A model generated the notes under the pieces. The model was not told the DNA's origin. It saw only the letters and a list, made by a program, of their open reading frames with translations, and did not search any database. From Chrysemys picta bellii (taxonomy: Eukaryota; Chordata; Testudines; Emydidae), in NCBI RefSeq assembly GCF_011386835.1, contig NC_088795.1, positions 14,551,441-14,615,440 on the forward strand: a stretch of DNA of 64,000 nucleotides. Reading direction: 5' to 3'. Below, piece after piece: positions 35,195 through 45,629 of this stretch. A program made the position numbers and the translations under genes. How positions within the stretch are numbered: the first letter of the stretch is position 1; every line of letters begins with the position of its first letter.

Positions 35195-36141
35195 TTCAGT
35201 GGGAGTGTGACTGTTGACTTTAGTTGGACATGAATTTGACCCTAGGGTTAGCCGTGGTCATGTTGAGCTTTTGAGATAGCAGGGTTTATTTTTTTTTCTG
35301 TTGGAGAATTTAAAGTGATTGCTTTATTTCTCTGCTCTGTGCAGATCCAGGCTCATTTCTTTCTTACTCTCTCTCTCTCTTTTAACAGACAAAAGGAAGA
35401 AAAGCTGAAGCTTTCCAAGTCCAGCATTACTTTTAAACTAAATTAATGCACTGTAGTTGTTTTGTACAAAACAATTCCCTGAAGATTTCAGCTAAAGCTG
35501 ACTTGCACGACTCTGATTTTGTTCATGTTCTGGAATGAAGATGTGATTTTGCACTCCACATGCTTTATGAAAATATGCTTATGAATGTGAATATGATGTC
35601 ACTGGAATATGCTTTATGCAAAAGGTCTCTTGTAAGGTATCATTACAAAGCTTATAATCTGAACGTGTTCATCCTATTTGTATGTATGTATCATTCTTGT
35701 ATCTGAAGCTAGAAATATGAAGTATAACTCTGAGGTCCTATTGTAACTATGCAAAGTGTGGGCCATTAATGGTGGCTTAGAATTTTGATGGCTCCCATTG
35801 ACTAGGACAATTGGTTGTGAATGCGTTTATTTACCAGCAAGCCTTCCTGTGTACTGTGGGCCAGCCTCTGGGTAATGAAGAATGAGGTCTCACAGGACAT
35901 GTGATCATGTCACATGATACTGGAATCCATCTTAAATCTGGTACTTTTCCATTTAGAACCCAAAGGGACAAAAGATTCCCGCCTGATGCCACAGCTATAA
36001 AAGGGGGTGGAACAGAACAAAGGGGGCTGTCTGTCATGAGAACACCCCTGCTTTTCACCTACAATGTCTGCTGGAACTAACAAGGACTGTACCAGGGGAA
36101 AGGATTGGGCCCAGACTAGGAAGGATTCTAGTCTGTGAAAG

Positions 36142-36998
36142 TATCAGAGGGGTAGCCGTGTTAGTCTGGATCTGTAAACCTCTCCAACGCATTATCAGTG
36201 AGCTACAACCCATCCTGGACAACCATCCCTTGCTTTCACAGGCCTTGGGAGGCAGGCCAGTCTTCGCCCACAGAAAACCCGCCAACCTTAAGCATATTCT
36301 CACCAGCAACCACACACCGCACCATAGTAACTCTAACTTAGGAACCAATCCATGCAACAAACTTCGATGTCAACTCTGCCCATATATCTACACCAGCGAC
36401 ACCATCACAGGACCTAACCAGATCAGCCACAACATCACCAGTTCATTCACCGCATGTCCACCAATGTAAATACGCCATCATGTGCCAGCAATGCCCCTCT
36501 GCTATGTACATCGGCCAAACTGGACAGTCCCTACATAAAAGGATAAATGGACACAAGTCAGATATTAGGAATGGCAATATACAAAAACCTGTAGAAGAAC
36601 ACTTCAATCTCCCTCGACACACAATAGCAGATTTAAAGGTAGCCATCCTGCAGCAAAAAAACTTCAGGACCAGACTCCAAAGAGAACTGTTGAGCTTCAG
36701 TTCATTTGCAAATTCGATACCATCAGCTCAGGATTAAACAAAGACTGTGAATGGCTAGCCAACTACCAAAGCAGTTTCTTCTCCCTTGGTGTTCACATCT
36801 CAACTACTAGAAGAGGACCTCATCCTCCCTGATTGAACTAACCTCGTTATTTCTAGACTGATTCTTGCCTGCATATTTATACCTGCCTCTGGAAATTTCC
36901 ACTACATGCATCCGACGAAGTGGGTATTCACCCACGAAAGCTTATGCTTCAATACGTCTGTTAATCTATAAAGTGCCACAGAATTCTTTGTCGCTTTT
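36142..36998 (+). mobile_element. second Penelope-like element, 857 bp, inserted in LTR A
   Basis: Flanked by a perfect 13-bp duplication tagtctgtgaaag (36,129-36,141 and 36,999-37,011) that also splits LTR A cleanly. Left tip (tatcaga...gtagccgtgttagtct) is a short inverted terminal piece; the right end has the acgaagtgggtattcaccca...cccacgaaagctt tail. Confidence 0.92.
36175..36737 (+). pseudogene. Penelope endonuclease-region remnant, frameshifted
   Basis: Frame 36,158-36,469 carries the linker (L-Q-R-I-I-S-E-L-Q-P-I-L, then C-N-K-L-R-C-Q-L-C); frame 36,480-36,737 carries the GIY-YIG part (C-Q-Q-C-P-S-A-M-Y-I-G-Q-T-G-Q-S-L, R-I-N-G-H). A frame break lies around 36,455-36,480 and another near the end. 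The reverse transcriptase is missing. Closely related to, but clearly diverged from, the copy at 33.8-34.9 kb. Confidence 0.9.
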
Positions 36999-37150
36999 TA
37001 GTCTGTGAAAGAAGCTTATTGGAACATCTCTGAGGGTGAGATTTTACCTGTAAACAGTTTCTTAATGTATTAGGCTTAGACTTGTGTGGTTTTGCTTTAT
37101 TTTGCTTGGTGACTTACTTTGCTTTGTCTGCTATTACTTCGAACCACTTA

Positions 37151-38100
37151 CGTGACGGTTTACAGGGTAAACTCATAAATTGTCCACCCTCTGTAACACT
37201 GATAGAGAGATATGCACAGCTGTTTGCTCCCCCAGGTATTAATTACTTACTCTGAGTTAAAAAATAAGCAAAAGTAATTTTATTAAGTATAAAAAGTAGG
37301 ATTTAAGTGGTTCCAAGTAATAACAGACAGAACAAAATAATTTACCATGCAAAATGAAACAAAACACGCAAGTCTAAAGCTAATATATTAAGAAACTGAT
37401 TACAGATGAAATCTCACCCCCAGAGATGTTCCAATAAGCTTCTTTCACAGACTGGACTCCTTCCTATTCTGGGTCCAACAATCACTCACCCCCCCGTAGC
37501 TACTGTTGTTTGTTCCCGTTTCTTTCAGGCATCTCTTGGGGGTGGAGAGGCCATCTCTTGAGCCAGCTGAAGACAAAATGGAGAGGCTTCCAGGGCTTTT
37601 TATAGTCTCTCTCTTGTGGGCGGAAACCCCTTTGTTGCTCTGTGCAAAGTCACAGCAACAAGATGGAGTTTGTAGCCACCCGGGCAAGTCATATGTCCAT
37701 GAATGATTCAGCTTTTTGCAGGCCGACGCCATTGTTTACATGTTAGTTTGAACGTTCCCAGGAAAGCTCAGATGTGGATTGGCATCTCCCAAAGTTCATT
37801 GTCAGTTAAGTGTTTCTTGATAGGACTATTCTCAGTAAGTGCCCATTCTCAAGAAGCTGATCAAAGGCTTCACTGAGGCTACTTAGAATCAAACACATTG
37901 AGATACAAGTACATAGCCAATATTCATAACTTCAAATACAAAAATGATATACACATACAGACAGCATAATCATAACCAGCAAACTACGACCTTTCCATAG
38001 ACAGCCCACTTGACCTCCCCTGTACAAGACCTGGTGGAACCATAGGACCCTGGTTGCAACAATGATCTATACGGTCACAGTTCATGTCAATAACGTCACA
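37151..38100 (-). repeat. second solo LTR (LTR B), antisense, inserted in LTR A
   Basis: On the minus strand it starts TGTGACGTTATTGACATG and ends in ...CCGTCACG. TATA box TATAAAAAG (minus strand, 37,596-37,604) and AATAAA (minus strand, 37,279-37,284). Its R/U5 half closely matches LTR A while its U3 differs, so it is another subfamily. The host words ccactta occur on both sides (37,144-37,150 and 38,106-38,112), marking the insertion. Because A and B are opposed, 37,001-37,150 and 37,300-37,460 form a large inverted repeat. Confidence 0.8.
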
Positions 38101-38727
38101 CCCTACCACTTAAATCCTACTTTTTATACTTAATAAAATCATTTTTGTTTATTGAGTAAGTGATTAATACCTGGGGGAGCAAACAGCTGTGCATCTCTCT
38201 CTATCAGTGTATAGAGGGCGGACAATTTATGAGTTTACCCTGTATAAGCTTTATACCGAGTAAAACTGATTTATTTGGGGTTTGGATCCCATTGGGAACT
38301 GGGTATCTGGGTGCTGGAGATAAGTGACCCGCTGAGCAGTTTTTGGTTAAAGTCTGCAGCTTTGGGGGCGTGGACCAGACCTGGGTCTGTGTTGCAGCAG
38401 GCTAGCGTGTCTGGCTCAACAAGGCAGGGTTCTGGAGTCCCAAGCTGGCAGGGAAAACGGGCTCAGAGGTAACTTCAGCACGTCAGGTGACAGTCCCAAG
38501 GGGGTCTCTGTGACCGAACCTGTCACAGAAGGTTTTACTAACTTTTTAAAAATTTCGTTAGGTTTCTAGCAGATTTTTAAAAGAGAGGGAACTGATTTTT
38601 ACTTGTGTTTCTGGAATGCAATGTGCACTTTAAATGAATGTACTGATGAGTTTATTAATAATAAAAAGTCTCTCTTTTTGCTTGGCCAGTAAGAAAATAC
38701 TGAAATAAAAATATTCAGCAGGCCCTC

Positions 38728-41290
38728 TGGCTTGTGTAGGGCTATTTCATTCTTCTTTCATCGGACATGTAAGGGGCTTGTGACCCACATCCATAGTGGA
38801 AGCCTTATGGTTCTCTCTTTAGCACCAGCCCTGAGTAAAATGAGCTGAGTACTGGAGCAAACCCTGGCGGGTTGGAATGGGCAGTGAGAACTCTGCAGGC
38901 ACTGCTGCAACACCAGGGTTACAGCAGACGGTGAAATTGCTGCTCCTCCATGGAACTGTCTGGTTAGTGGATAGGCTTGTGTTCTTCCCCCACCCCTCCC
39001 CAACCTCCTCTGAGTGGAGAAGGGCCATGCAGAGATGTGTTCGGCAGCACCCAGGGGCCTGGATCCCCAGTGCGGGCTCCCTGCAATACGCCTCCCATGG
39101 GACCCTGGAACCAGACTGGTTCTCCTGTGTTCCAGCATTTCCTTGGCCCTTAATTGGACCGCAGGACGATAGGTGATGAAAGGGTATGTTTTCCCAATGC
39201 TACCCCAGAGCAATTTAAATTGCATTCCCTTAGCATTGCTGTAGAGTGGATGGAAATACACCGTTTATCTTTGGTCTGAATTGCTGGTTTTCCCTGAAGA
39301 TTACCACTCAATCTGAGAGGTGGTTCTTTATGCTAAGGGAGTGCGCAGAGCAACTCTGGACTGTGTGTAACTTATAATTAATGTCCTTTCCTCCAGGATA
39401 GAACAGCCAGGCTCAGCTTAGGGGATATAATGGCACTGATTGTTGTTTCCGTAACAGATCGGAGGAGCCTCAGGTCTAAGGGAGTTGTGGGGATGAGCAG
39501 AGGCTGAAGTTCACATCAGTAGAAATTTTGCAACTATGTTCCCTTTGATCGTGCTGCGAACGTGCGCCCGTCACTCATTCAGTTTGTAATGCTCTAGCAA
39601 AAACAGAGTTGGAAGGATTGATTTAGGTTAATACCTACCCTTATGGTTTCAGTGTTTAGGATCTGATTCCTAATAGGGCACAATTTTCATTGATGTCAGT
39701 GGGAATTTAGCCCAAGGCAGGACTGTAGGATGGGACTATAGGTCTTCAAATAAAAAGTTTCCTAGGTAAGAGCTGCAGTAACCCCTCCGATTGCAGTGTA
39801 GACCCACCCTCTGCCAGGGTAACCCCCAGGGCCTTGGTGAAATGGGTAGGACACGGCATTCTATATTGCATACTGCACAGTAGGTGTATGCACAGCATGC
39901 TAAGATGAGAGCTCCACTGAAATGTACTCAAAATGACTGAAGACGAGACAAATGCATGTTTTTCCGGCCTCCACCTGCCCCTTTCTCTTCCCTTTGGAAT
40001 CACAGAAAATCCGCATGGTCCTTTCAGCCATGGCTCATGTGAAAAAGTAACAGTGGGCCAGTATTTAGTGTATCTTGACTGTCTTTCTACATAATTAAAA
40101 AATAGCTGATTTCCAATGCAGGATACCTTTAATATAGCAGGACTTCAGGGATTGTTGTCCGGGTGTGGAAGCAGAGACTGGGCATACAGCCCTTCTGAAG
40201 TCTAGGAGGTTGAACTACTGGATAAATTCAGACAGCATCTCAATACCTGGAGTGCTCTTCTGCAATCAAATTTAAATACAATTCATTGTGTAGCAAAATA
40301 ATTTCCAAAGCGATTGCTCCCTTTAAAACGTTGATTCACAGTGTCCCTTGCAGTATTTTTGAATTGGTCATGTGAGCTTTTCCTAACAGAGCTTTATAGA
40401 AACATGCGTCCTTTATCTCGTCATGCTGTATCTAGCTAAATGTCGTTACGTACTTACCTACATGCTCTACTTTTACCTGGATAAAAGGCCCTGCAAGCTT
40501 TGCTTTGACCCAGTTTACTCAGGAACGTCAGTTCCAGATCTAGTGTCGTAACTGATGTGATGAGAAACAGAGGGTTCCAGGAAGAGTGGGAATAAAGGAG
40601 GCCACACCGATTTCTTAATTCCGTATCTACGTCACTTTAATTTGTAGAGCTGGCAGCCTCTCTCTCATTCACATATCTTCACATAACAGCCACACTCAAA
40701 GCTGGGAGACGAGATCTTCAGCTGGTGTAAATAGGCATAGATCTATGGACTTTCCTTAGAGGGCTGCTGAGTTACATTCGCTAAGGATCTGTCCCAGAAT
40801 CTTTGTGGTTTATAGATATGATCAAATTACTCACTGCAAGCAACATTTGTTGTGAATATAGCTTTTTTTCCCCCCTGTTTGCAAATGGATCCTGGTTTTG
40901 CAGATATTTGTCATCCAAAAGTACCCATTGAATAGTTTATGCAAACAAATGTCAGCGTGGTTTGTTGCAAACAGTTTTCACAAACAGCCAGCAGCAGTCT
41001 GATTACTCATGAACATCTAATAACAATGAACTGAACGCCACTGTTTTAATTTGCCTTTAGGGTAACTGCTGTAAATGGTGTGTGTGCAAGTACCTTTTTT
41101 TTTTTTTTTTTTTAATTTAGGTTGATTTTTGTTTTCCTTTTTCCAAGTGTGGCAGGGCCCCATGAGTACCAAAGAGTTGCTGCTGCATATATAGTGTGAC
41201 TTTTATACTGGTTTCTTCGGGCAGTCTTTTCATTACTTTTCCTAAGCAAGGGATTTTGCCACAAGGAGAGATGACATAAATTCACTGGGA
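38728..41290. other. intergenic, downstream of NAAA; nothing recognised
   Basis: Open frames here are short and unlike known proteins. A 24-base T run lies at about 41,093-41,116. I see no RNA gene or intact repeat. Confidence 0.4.
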
Positions 41291-41297
41291 TTGAGTA

Positions 41298-41432
41298 CAG
41301 GGGTGCTGGAGCAATGTGTATAGTGCGGGTGCTGAGAGCCATTGAACCAACCTGTAAACTCTGTATATGATGGAAACCACTTCAAGCCAGGGCGTGTGGC
41401 AGCACCCCCAGCATCCTTCATTCCAACACCTG
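41298..41432. mobile_element. short MITE (caggggtgctgg), copy 1
   Basis: Starts caggggtgctggagcaatgt, shares agtgcgggtgctgagagcca and accacttcaagccagggc with 42,953-43,080, and ends ttccaacacctg. The target duplication is not clear. Confidence 0.75.
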
Positions 41433-42006
41433 TGATTCAAGAAGGATTTTTGCATCTGTGTGGAGGATGAACCCTTTAAAACTGCAGTATACAAGGATGG
41501 TGGAGGAGGATTCTTTCCAGTTCTCTGAATCCAGAATTTAGCTAGGAATGCAAAACTGCGTCCACTGGGATTCACATTTGGTTAAAAACGCCATTATATT
41601 CCCAGCAAGCATAGTGGTCCCAGACAAGATGAGTCAACTATGGATTTTCTAGCTATTAACTGCCCTGTGCTGGCAAGGGTATCTGCTGATGGCGTCTGTA
41701 TTACTTTTAAGTTTTTTGTCTGATTAATCCTAAAAGGAACCAGAGGAGGAACAGAGAAAGCCATTCTGCAATTCCAGGAACTGGGAGCTTTCTCTTTTGG
41801 GTTTTAATTTGCCTATGTCCTCTGCACTTTATTTCTGCACTACAAAATCCTGACCTGAGCAAGGGACCTTTCCTCCCAAAGTAGGGATTGTGTGGGAACT
41901 TTTCCCCCAGAGAAACTTTTCATGTAACAAAAAGCAGCGGGACGGTGTATAAGAGCTGGTTGCTCAGTTAAGACACGAGAGGCCGGCGTGCTATATTTCC
42001 CATCCA

Positions 42007-42031
42007 TAATCCCTGCTAGTAATCCTAATCC
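42007..42031 (+). promoter_or_regulatory. cluster of three TAATCC motifs (CRX/OTX-type)
   Basis: TAATCC at 42,007-42,012, 42,020-42,025 and 42,026-42,031, all in the same orientation, two of them directly adjacent. TAATCC is the core bound by OTX2/CRX homeodomains, the main photoreceptor regulators, and PPEF2 is a photoreceptor gene. Distance to the PPEF2 start codon is about 5.7 kb. Function is inferred. Confidence 0.35.
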
Positions 42032-42307
42032 ATTTCAGATCTCTTGCCTTTTGTAAGTGTCACATGGGGAGGCTTTGAAAGCTTCTCAAAACAACTGTGC
42101 AGTAAATAAATCATAAGGTCTGTGCTCTCTTTGGGGACCAGCACATGTGCTTCATGCTGGACGTGCAAAAGGAAATGGGAATTTTCAGAGAGTGGCGAAG
42201 GGGACGATATGCTCGGAGTAGCTCGTTCATCATTTTAAGGCCTCAGATGGGACTGTCCAACTAAATCATCTCGGAAACTCTTGATCATGTTGGGCATCAA
42301 AGACTGA

Positions 42308-42442
42308 TTATATATTTATATATATATATATATATATGTGCAAACACGCACAAACAACAAACTACATTAAAAAAAAAAACCCAGAGAGCTTTGAAGTGTT
42401 TATCCAAATAAATCCTTCTTTAAACTAGAGCGTGGGGACAAG
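42308..42442 (+). other. TA microsatellite and candidate non-coding first exon of PPEF2
   Basis: A (ta)n tract at about 42,308-42,338 is followed by 100 bases ending in gacaag|gtaagt (donor after 42,442). The splice site is strong and points toward the acceptor at 47,728 before the PPEF2 start codon. Nothing else supports transcription here. Confidence 0.2.
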
Positions 42443-42901
42443 GTAAGTTTTCTATTTCTTTGTAGCAGTGTCTTGTGTGGTAGGGTTATTAAATCCCTCC
42501 TGTGGAGGGAAGTGGACCTTGATAAAGTTCTTTCGCTATCAGCTGTGTGAGACGCAGTGTTTTCTAAGTGCAGTTCTCTTTGCCAACACCCCAGCTGCTG
42601 CTCGTGTGCAGATGACTGTGTTTATAAAACATAACAACCCTTATCAGCCTATGTCAGGATCCAATTTTACCGCAAACAATGGAACACGTGTTTGCGCTAT
42701 CAGGAGGTAAAGACAAGCTGTTGGGTCTTTAGTGTCAGTTACCTTTAATTTTTTCTTGTTGTTGGAATTTTATTTTAATCTTTTTTTTTTTCTTGCAAAA
42801 TCTTAATTTGTAGTTACTGGTGGTTTGTAGATGACATGGTAACATCTTCCTTTTTACAGCAGGCTTGGCCACATTCCACAGATGGTCCCACTACTTAGTA
42901 A

Positions 42902-43205
42902 TACAGTAGAATCCTGATTATTCCAACTCCCCCTTATCCTATTCATCCTATCCAGAGGTGCTGGCGCAATGTGTATAGTGGGGGTGCTGAGAGCCAACGA
43001 ACCAAACTGTCAACCCTGCATATAATGGAAACCACTTCAAGCCAGGGCATGCAGCAGCACCCCTCGTTCCAGCATCTATGATCCTATCTAATGAGGTGCC
43101 AGTGTATGTCTATTCTGTTGACTCCGTCTGCTGAATTCTAATTATCTGAGCTCTCGATTATCCACTCATATCTGGAGTTGCCGAAGCAATTTAGATTCTA
43201 TTGTA
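42902..43205. mobile_element. pogo/Tigger-like MITE interrupted by a hAT MITE
   Basis: Ends tacagtagaatcctgatta and tagattctattgta are inverted copies flanked by TA. Split at 42,953 by a smaller element. Related ends are at 54,241-54,564. Confidence 0.8.
42953..43080. mobile_element. 128-bp hAT MITE (copy 2 of 41,298), nested
   Basis: cagaggtgctggcgcaatgt ... ttccagcatctatg with a perfect 8-bp duplication atcctatc at 42,945-42,952 and 43,081-43,088. Nested in the pogo-type MITE, so it is the younger of the two. Confidence 0.92.
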
Positions 43206-43396
43206 TAAGCCCCACATAACGTACGTCCTAGGTAGAATCTTTCTCAGCTGTGTTTCTACTTTGTAACAATGCATTTTCCTGAACCTAAACAACGTAGTGT
43301 TTTCGCGTAGGATTCCTATAGCTATGGCGGCAAATTCTGTGCTGATTTACATCCTGGACAATCTCAGGGAAGTTCATGTAGCTGCTCAGTGCAAAA

Positions 43397-43441
43397 CTAA
43401 GAACAGGAGTACTTGTAGCACCTTAGAGACTAACAAATTTC
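43397..43441. mobile_element. small Penelope terminal fragment
   Basis: gaacaggagtacttgtagca then cttagagactaacaaatt, the outer arm word order of the 33,348 element. No duplication identified. Confidence 0.6.
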
Positions 43442-44104
43442 TGTACGAGTTTTTTCATGAGGTTGATGGATTTCCACTCCATACGGCTAAATGCAGTGCC
43501 TTGCATAAGTGCAAAACTGAGTCCCATAAAGTTTTTATCAAGCATATTAATTCTTGGGTTGCCCAGGGAACTTTTAGCTCTGACTTGCAAGTTATTTCTT
43601 TTTTCTGGGACGTGCTCTGACTCAAACCTTATTTTTTCTTCATCATTTGCCTTTTTAATATATGTATTCTGGGTGTTTAGAAAACTCAGTGATAAGAATC
43701 GTCACACCAAAACAAACTCGCAAATCTGCAAAGATTTATTGTGGTCTCAGTTTGCTACCTGACCCAACAGGGGAGTATATATGCTGCACTGGTAGGAGGT
43801 GTGGACTCTTGCAAGACTTGTCTATATTTAAGGGCAATGATTACAACACTGCTGAGCAGGGAAATGGCACTGTGCATATGTTTTTGTTTTTTCACGAAGG
43901 CGTAACTTGTGCTGCTTTGCTGGCTGGCTCAACCTGACTGGCAACACAGTTGTCATTCTTTGGTGCTTTTGTTCTTGCTTTGTCTTGTGTTTTTTCATCT
44001 GTGGGGCTCTGGTTTGAAGAGTAGGTGGGTGTTCTTGGTCATTGTGCAGGTTTTTATCACTGTTGTTTTGCTTTTTAATACCTGCTTATTAGGATGGTCT
44101 CTGT

Positions 44105-44225
44105 GCACTTAGACTGTAAACTCATTGGGGCAGGGACTGTCTCTTCAGTGTTTGTACAACTCAATTATGTCCTTGCCCAGGACTAGGGGGCCTAGGCACT
44201 TTGGTAATACAAATAATAACGACAC
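44105..44225 (+). repeat. CORE/MIR-like SINE tail
   Basis: ttagactgtaaactcattgg ggcagggactgtctcttc and tacaaataataacgac make the usual tail of amniote CORE SINE copies. Confidence 0.6.
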
Positions 44226-45289
44226 AACATCACAACTAAGTGGAGAAACGAGATCCCATGCTGCCATGTTTTTGACTGTGCTATAGTTTTCCAGAAGTGA
44301 AGTCTTGTCCTTGGGGTCACGTGAGACAAAGCAGCGGAGGAGACCCAGGAGGGTCGATCTGGCCCTGGCAGTAAGATTGAGTCGATGTCTAGGATTAGAT
44401 GGGAGGATGTTTTCCAGGGCGGCGTTCTGGGATTAAAGCAGACCTCTCAACTGGAGAACGTTCTGTGGTGCATCCCGGGCTGGTGCTGCCCCACAGGGAG
44501 CATTTGTTGTGATTCTTTCCTATGGCACCCAGCAGTGCCTCCCACTTCCACATATCCCTAAATCACCTGGCAGTGCCCGCTCCCTCCATCACAGGTCCAT
44601 GGCCCCTGCCTGCAGAGAGAGTGGGAGGGCCAGGGGGAGGAGGCATGTGAAAGGGATTGGGGGGAGGGGAAGTCCCTGTTTGACCCTCCCCCTCCCCCCA
44701 CTCACTTAGTTCATTGGGGGAGCCCCCTCCCACCCAGAGCTCTGTTGACTGACAACACTGTGGACCAGTCATGGCTCTCCGGTGAGGGTGAGGCTCTGCG
44801 AAGCAACCCCGGGGTCTGTTCAGAACACCCCAATTCACTTACAACTGTGCAATTCAGTCAGGGCTCCCCGGGATAGCAGGAGGGTACCACTCCCACCCCC
44901 CCCCCTCCCCATGGTGCCCCTGCAATCAGCACAGGGCAGGGAGAGTCAGAAAACTGTACAGTTTAGACTGGAATGTCCAGGGGTCTCTGTTTGGCGGCTG
45001 CTGCCCCTGGCGGCTGGTGTCTAGGGCTGGCTCCTCTGCAGCTTTCCCCCAAGGCCCCATGGTGGTGGGGATTTAATGCTGTGTTTGCACAGCTCTCACT
45101 TCAGTGGTTTCTCACCTTCCATGGCACCAGAACGGAACTGGATTTTCCTATGTAGGCGAGAATAAGCTGTGCGCATGCCCTCTTATTGCAACGCCTTGTA
45201 GGCATCGTTACTTAGTGTTTGTGAATGCATGTGGCCAGTTTCGCGAGGCAGGTGGAGAGAGAAAGGTGATGGGCCCCCTTCCTCTAGAG

Positions 45290-45621
45290 CAGTGGTTCCC
45301 AAACTTGTTCCGCTGCTTGTGCAGGGAAAGCCCCTGGTGGGCCGGGCCGGTTTGTGTACCTGCTGCGTCCGCAGGTTCGGCCGATCGCAGCTCCCAGTGG
45401 CCGCGGTTCGCTGCTCCAGGCCAATCGGAACTGCTGGAAGCGGCGGCCAGTATGTACCTGGGCCTTCCCTGCTTCCAGGAGTCCCCATTGGCCTGGAGCA
45501 GCGAACCACAGCTACTGGGCGCCATGATCGGCCGAACCTGCAGACGCGGCAGATACACAAACTGGCCCGGCCCGCTCAGGCTTTCTCTGCACAAGCGGCG
45601 GAACAAGTTTGGGAACCACTG
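45290..45621. mobile_element. 332-bp palindromic hAT MITE
   Basis: cagtggttcccaaacttgtt at the left is the inverse of aacaagtttgggaaccactg at the right, and the arms stay complementary for well over 100 bp (gcttgtgcagggaaagcc... against its complement). 8-bp flanks ctctagag / ttctagag (7/8). Confidence 0.92.
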
Positions 45622-45629
45622 TTCTAGAG

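Larger units (their letters stand above)
35542..38527 (+). repeat. solo retroviral LTR (LTR A), split by two later insertions
   Basis: Begins tgtgattttgcactccac and ends gaccgaacctgtcaca, with near-matching 5-bp flanks gaaga / gaagg. TATA box TATAAAAG at 35,996-36,003, poly(A) signal AATAAA at 38,132-38,137. LTR sequence occupies 35,542-36,141, 36,999-37,150 and 38,101-38,527; a Penelope copy and an antisense LTR interrupt it. No viral genes accompany it. Confidence 0.8.
35389..38709 (+). other. NAAA: probable NAAA 3' UTR exon, split by LTR/PLE nest
   Basis: A very strong acceptor (ctctctctctcttttaacag, ending 35,388) pairs with the donor six bases past the NAAA stop (32,293). Downstream, after the inserted LTR nest (35,542-38,527), AATAAA occurs at 38,660-38,665 and 38,704-38,709 followed by a gtg/tgt-rich stretch. 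A weaker donor at 32,282 could instead extend the protein by a short Lys/Ser-rich tail. Both readings are inference from splice signals only. Confidence 0.45.

Noticed and set aside
38758..39261. 167-codon minus-strand frame downstream of NAAA
   Set aside because: No family resemblance and no convincing start or promoter context; likely chance.
43297..44112. Cluster of small open frames between NAAA and PPEF2 that might be a gene
   Set aside because: Different frames, no shared splice phase, no domain; includes a small Penelope fragment at 43,397-43,441.
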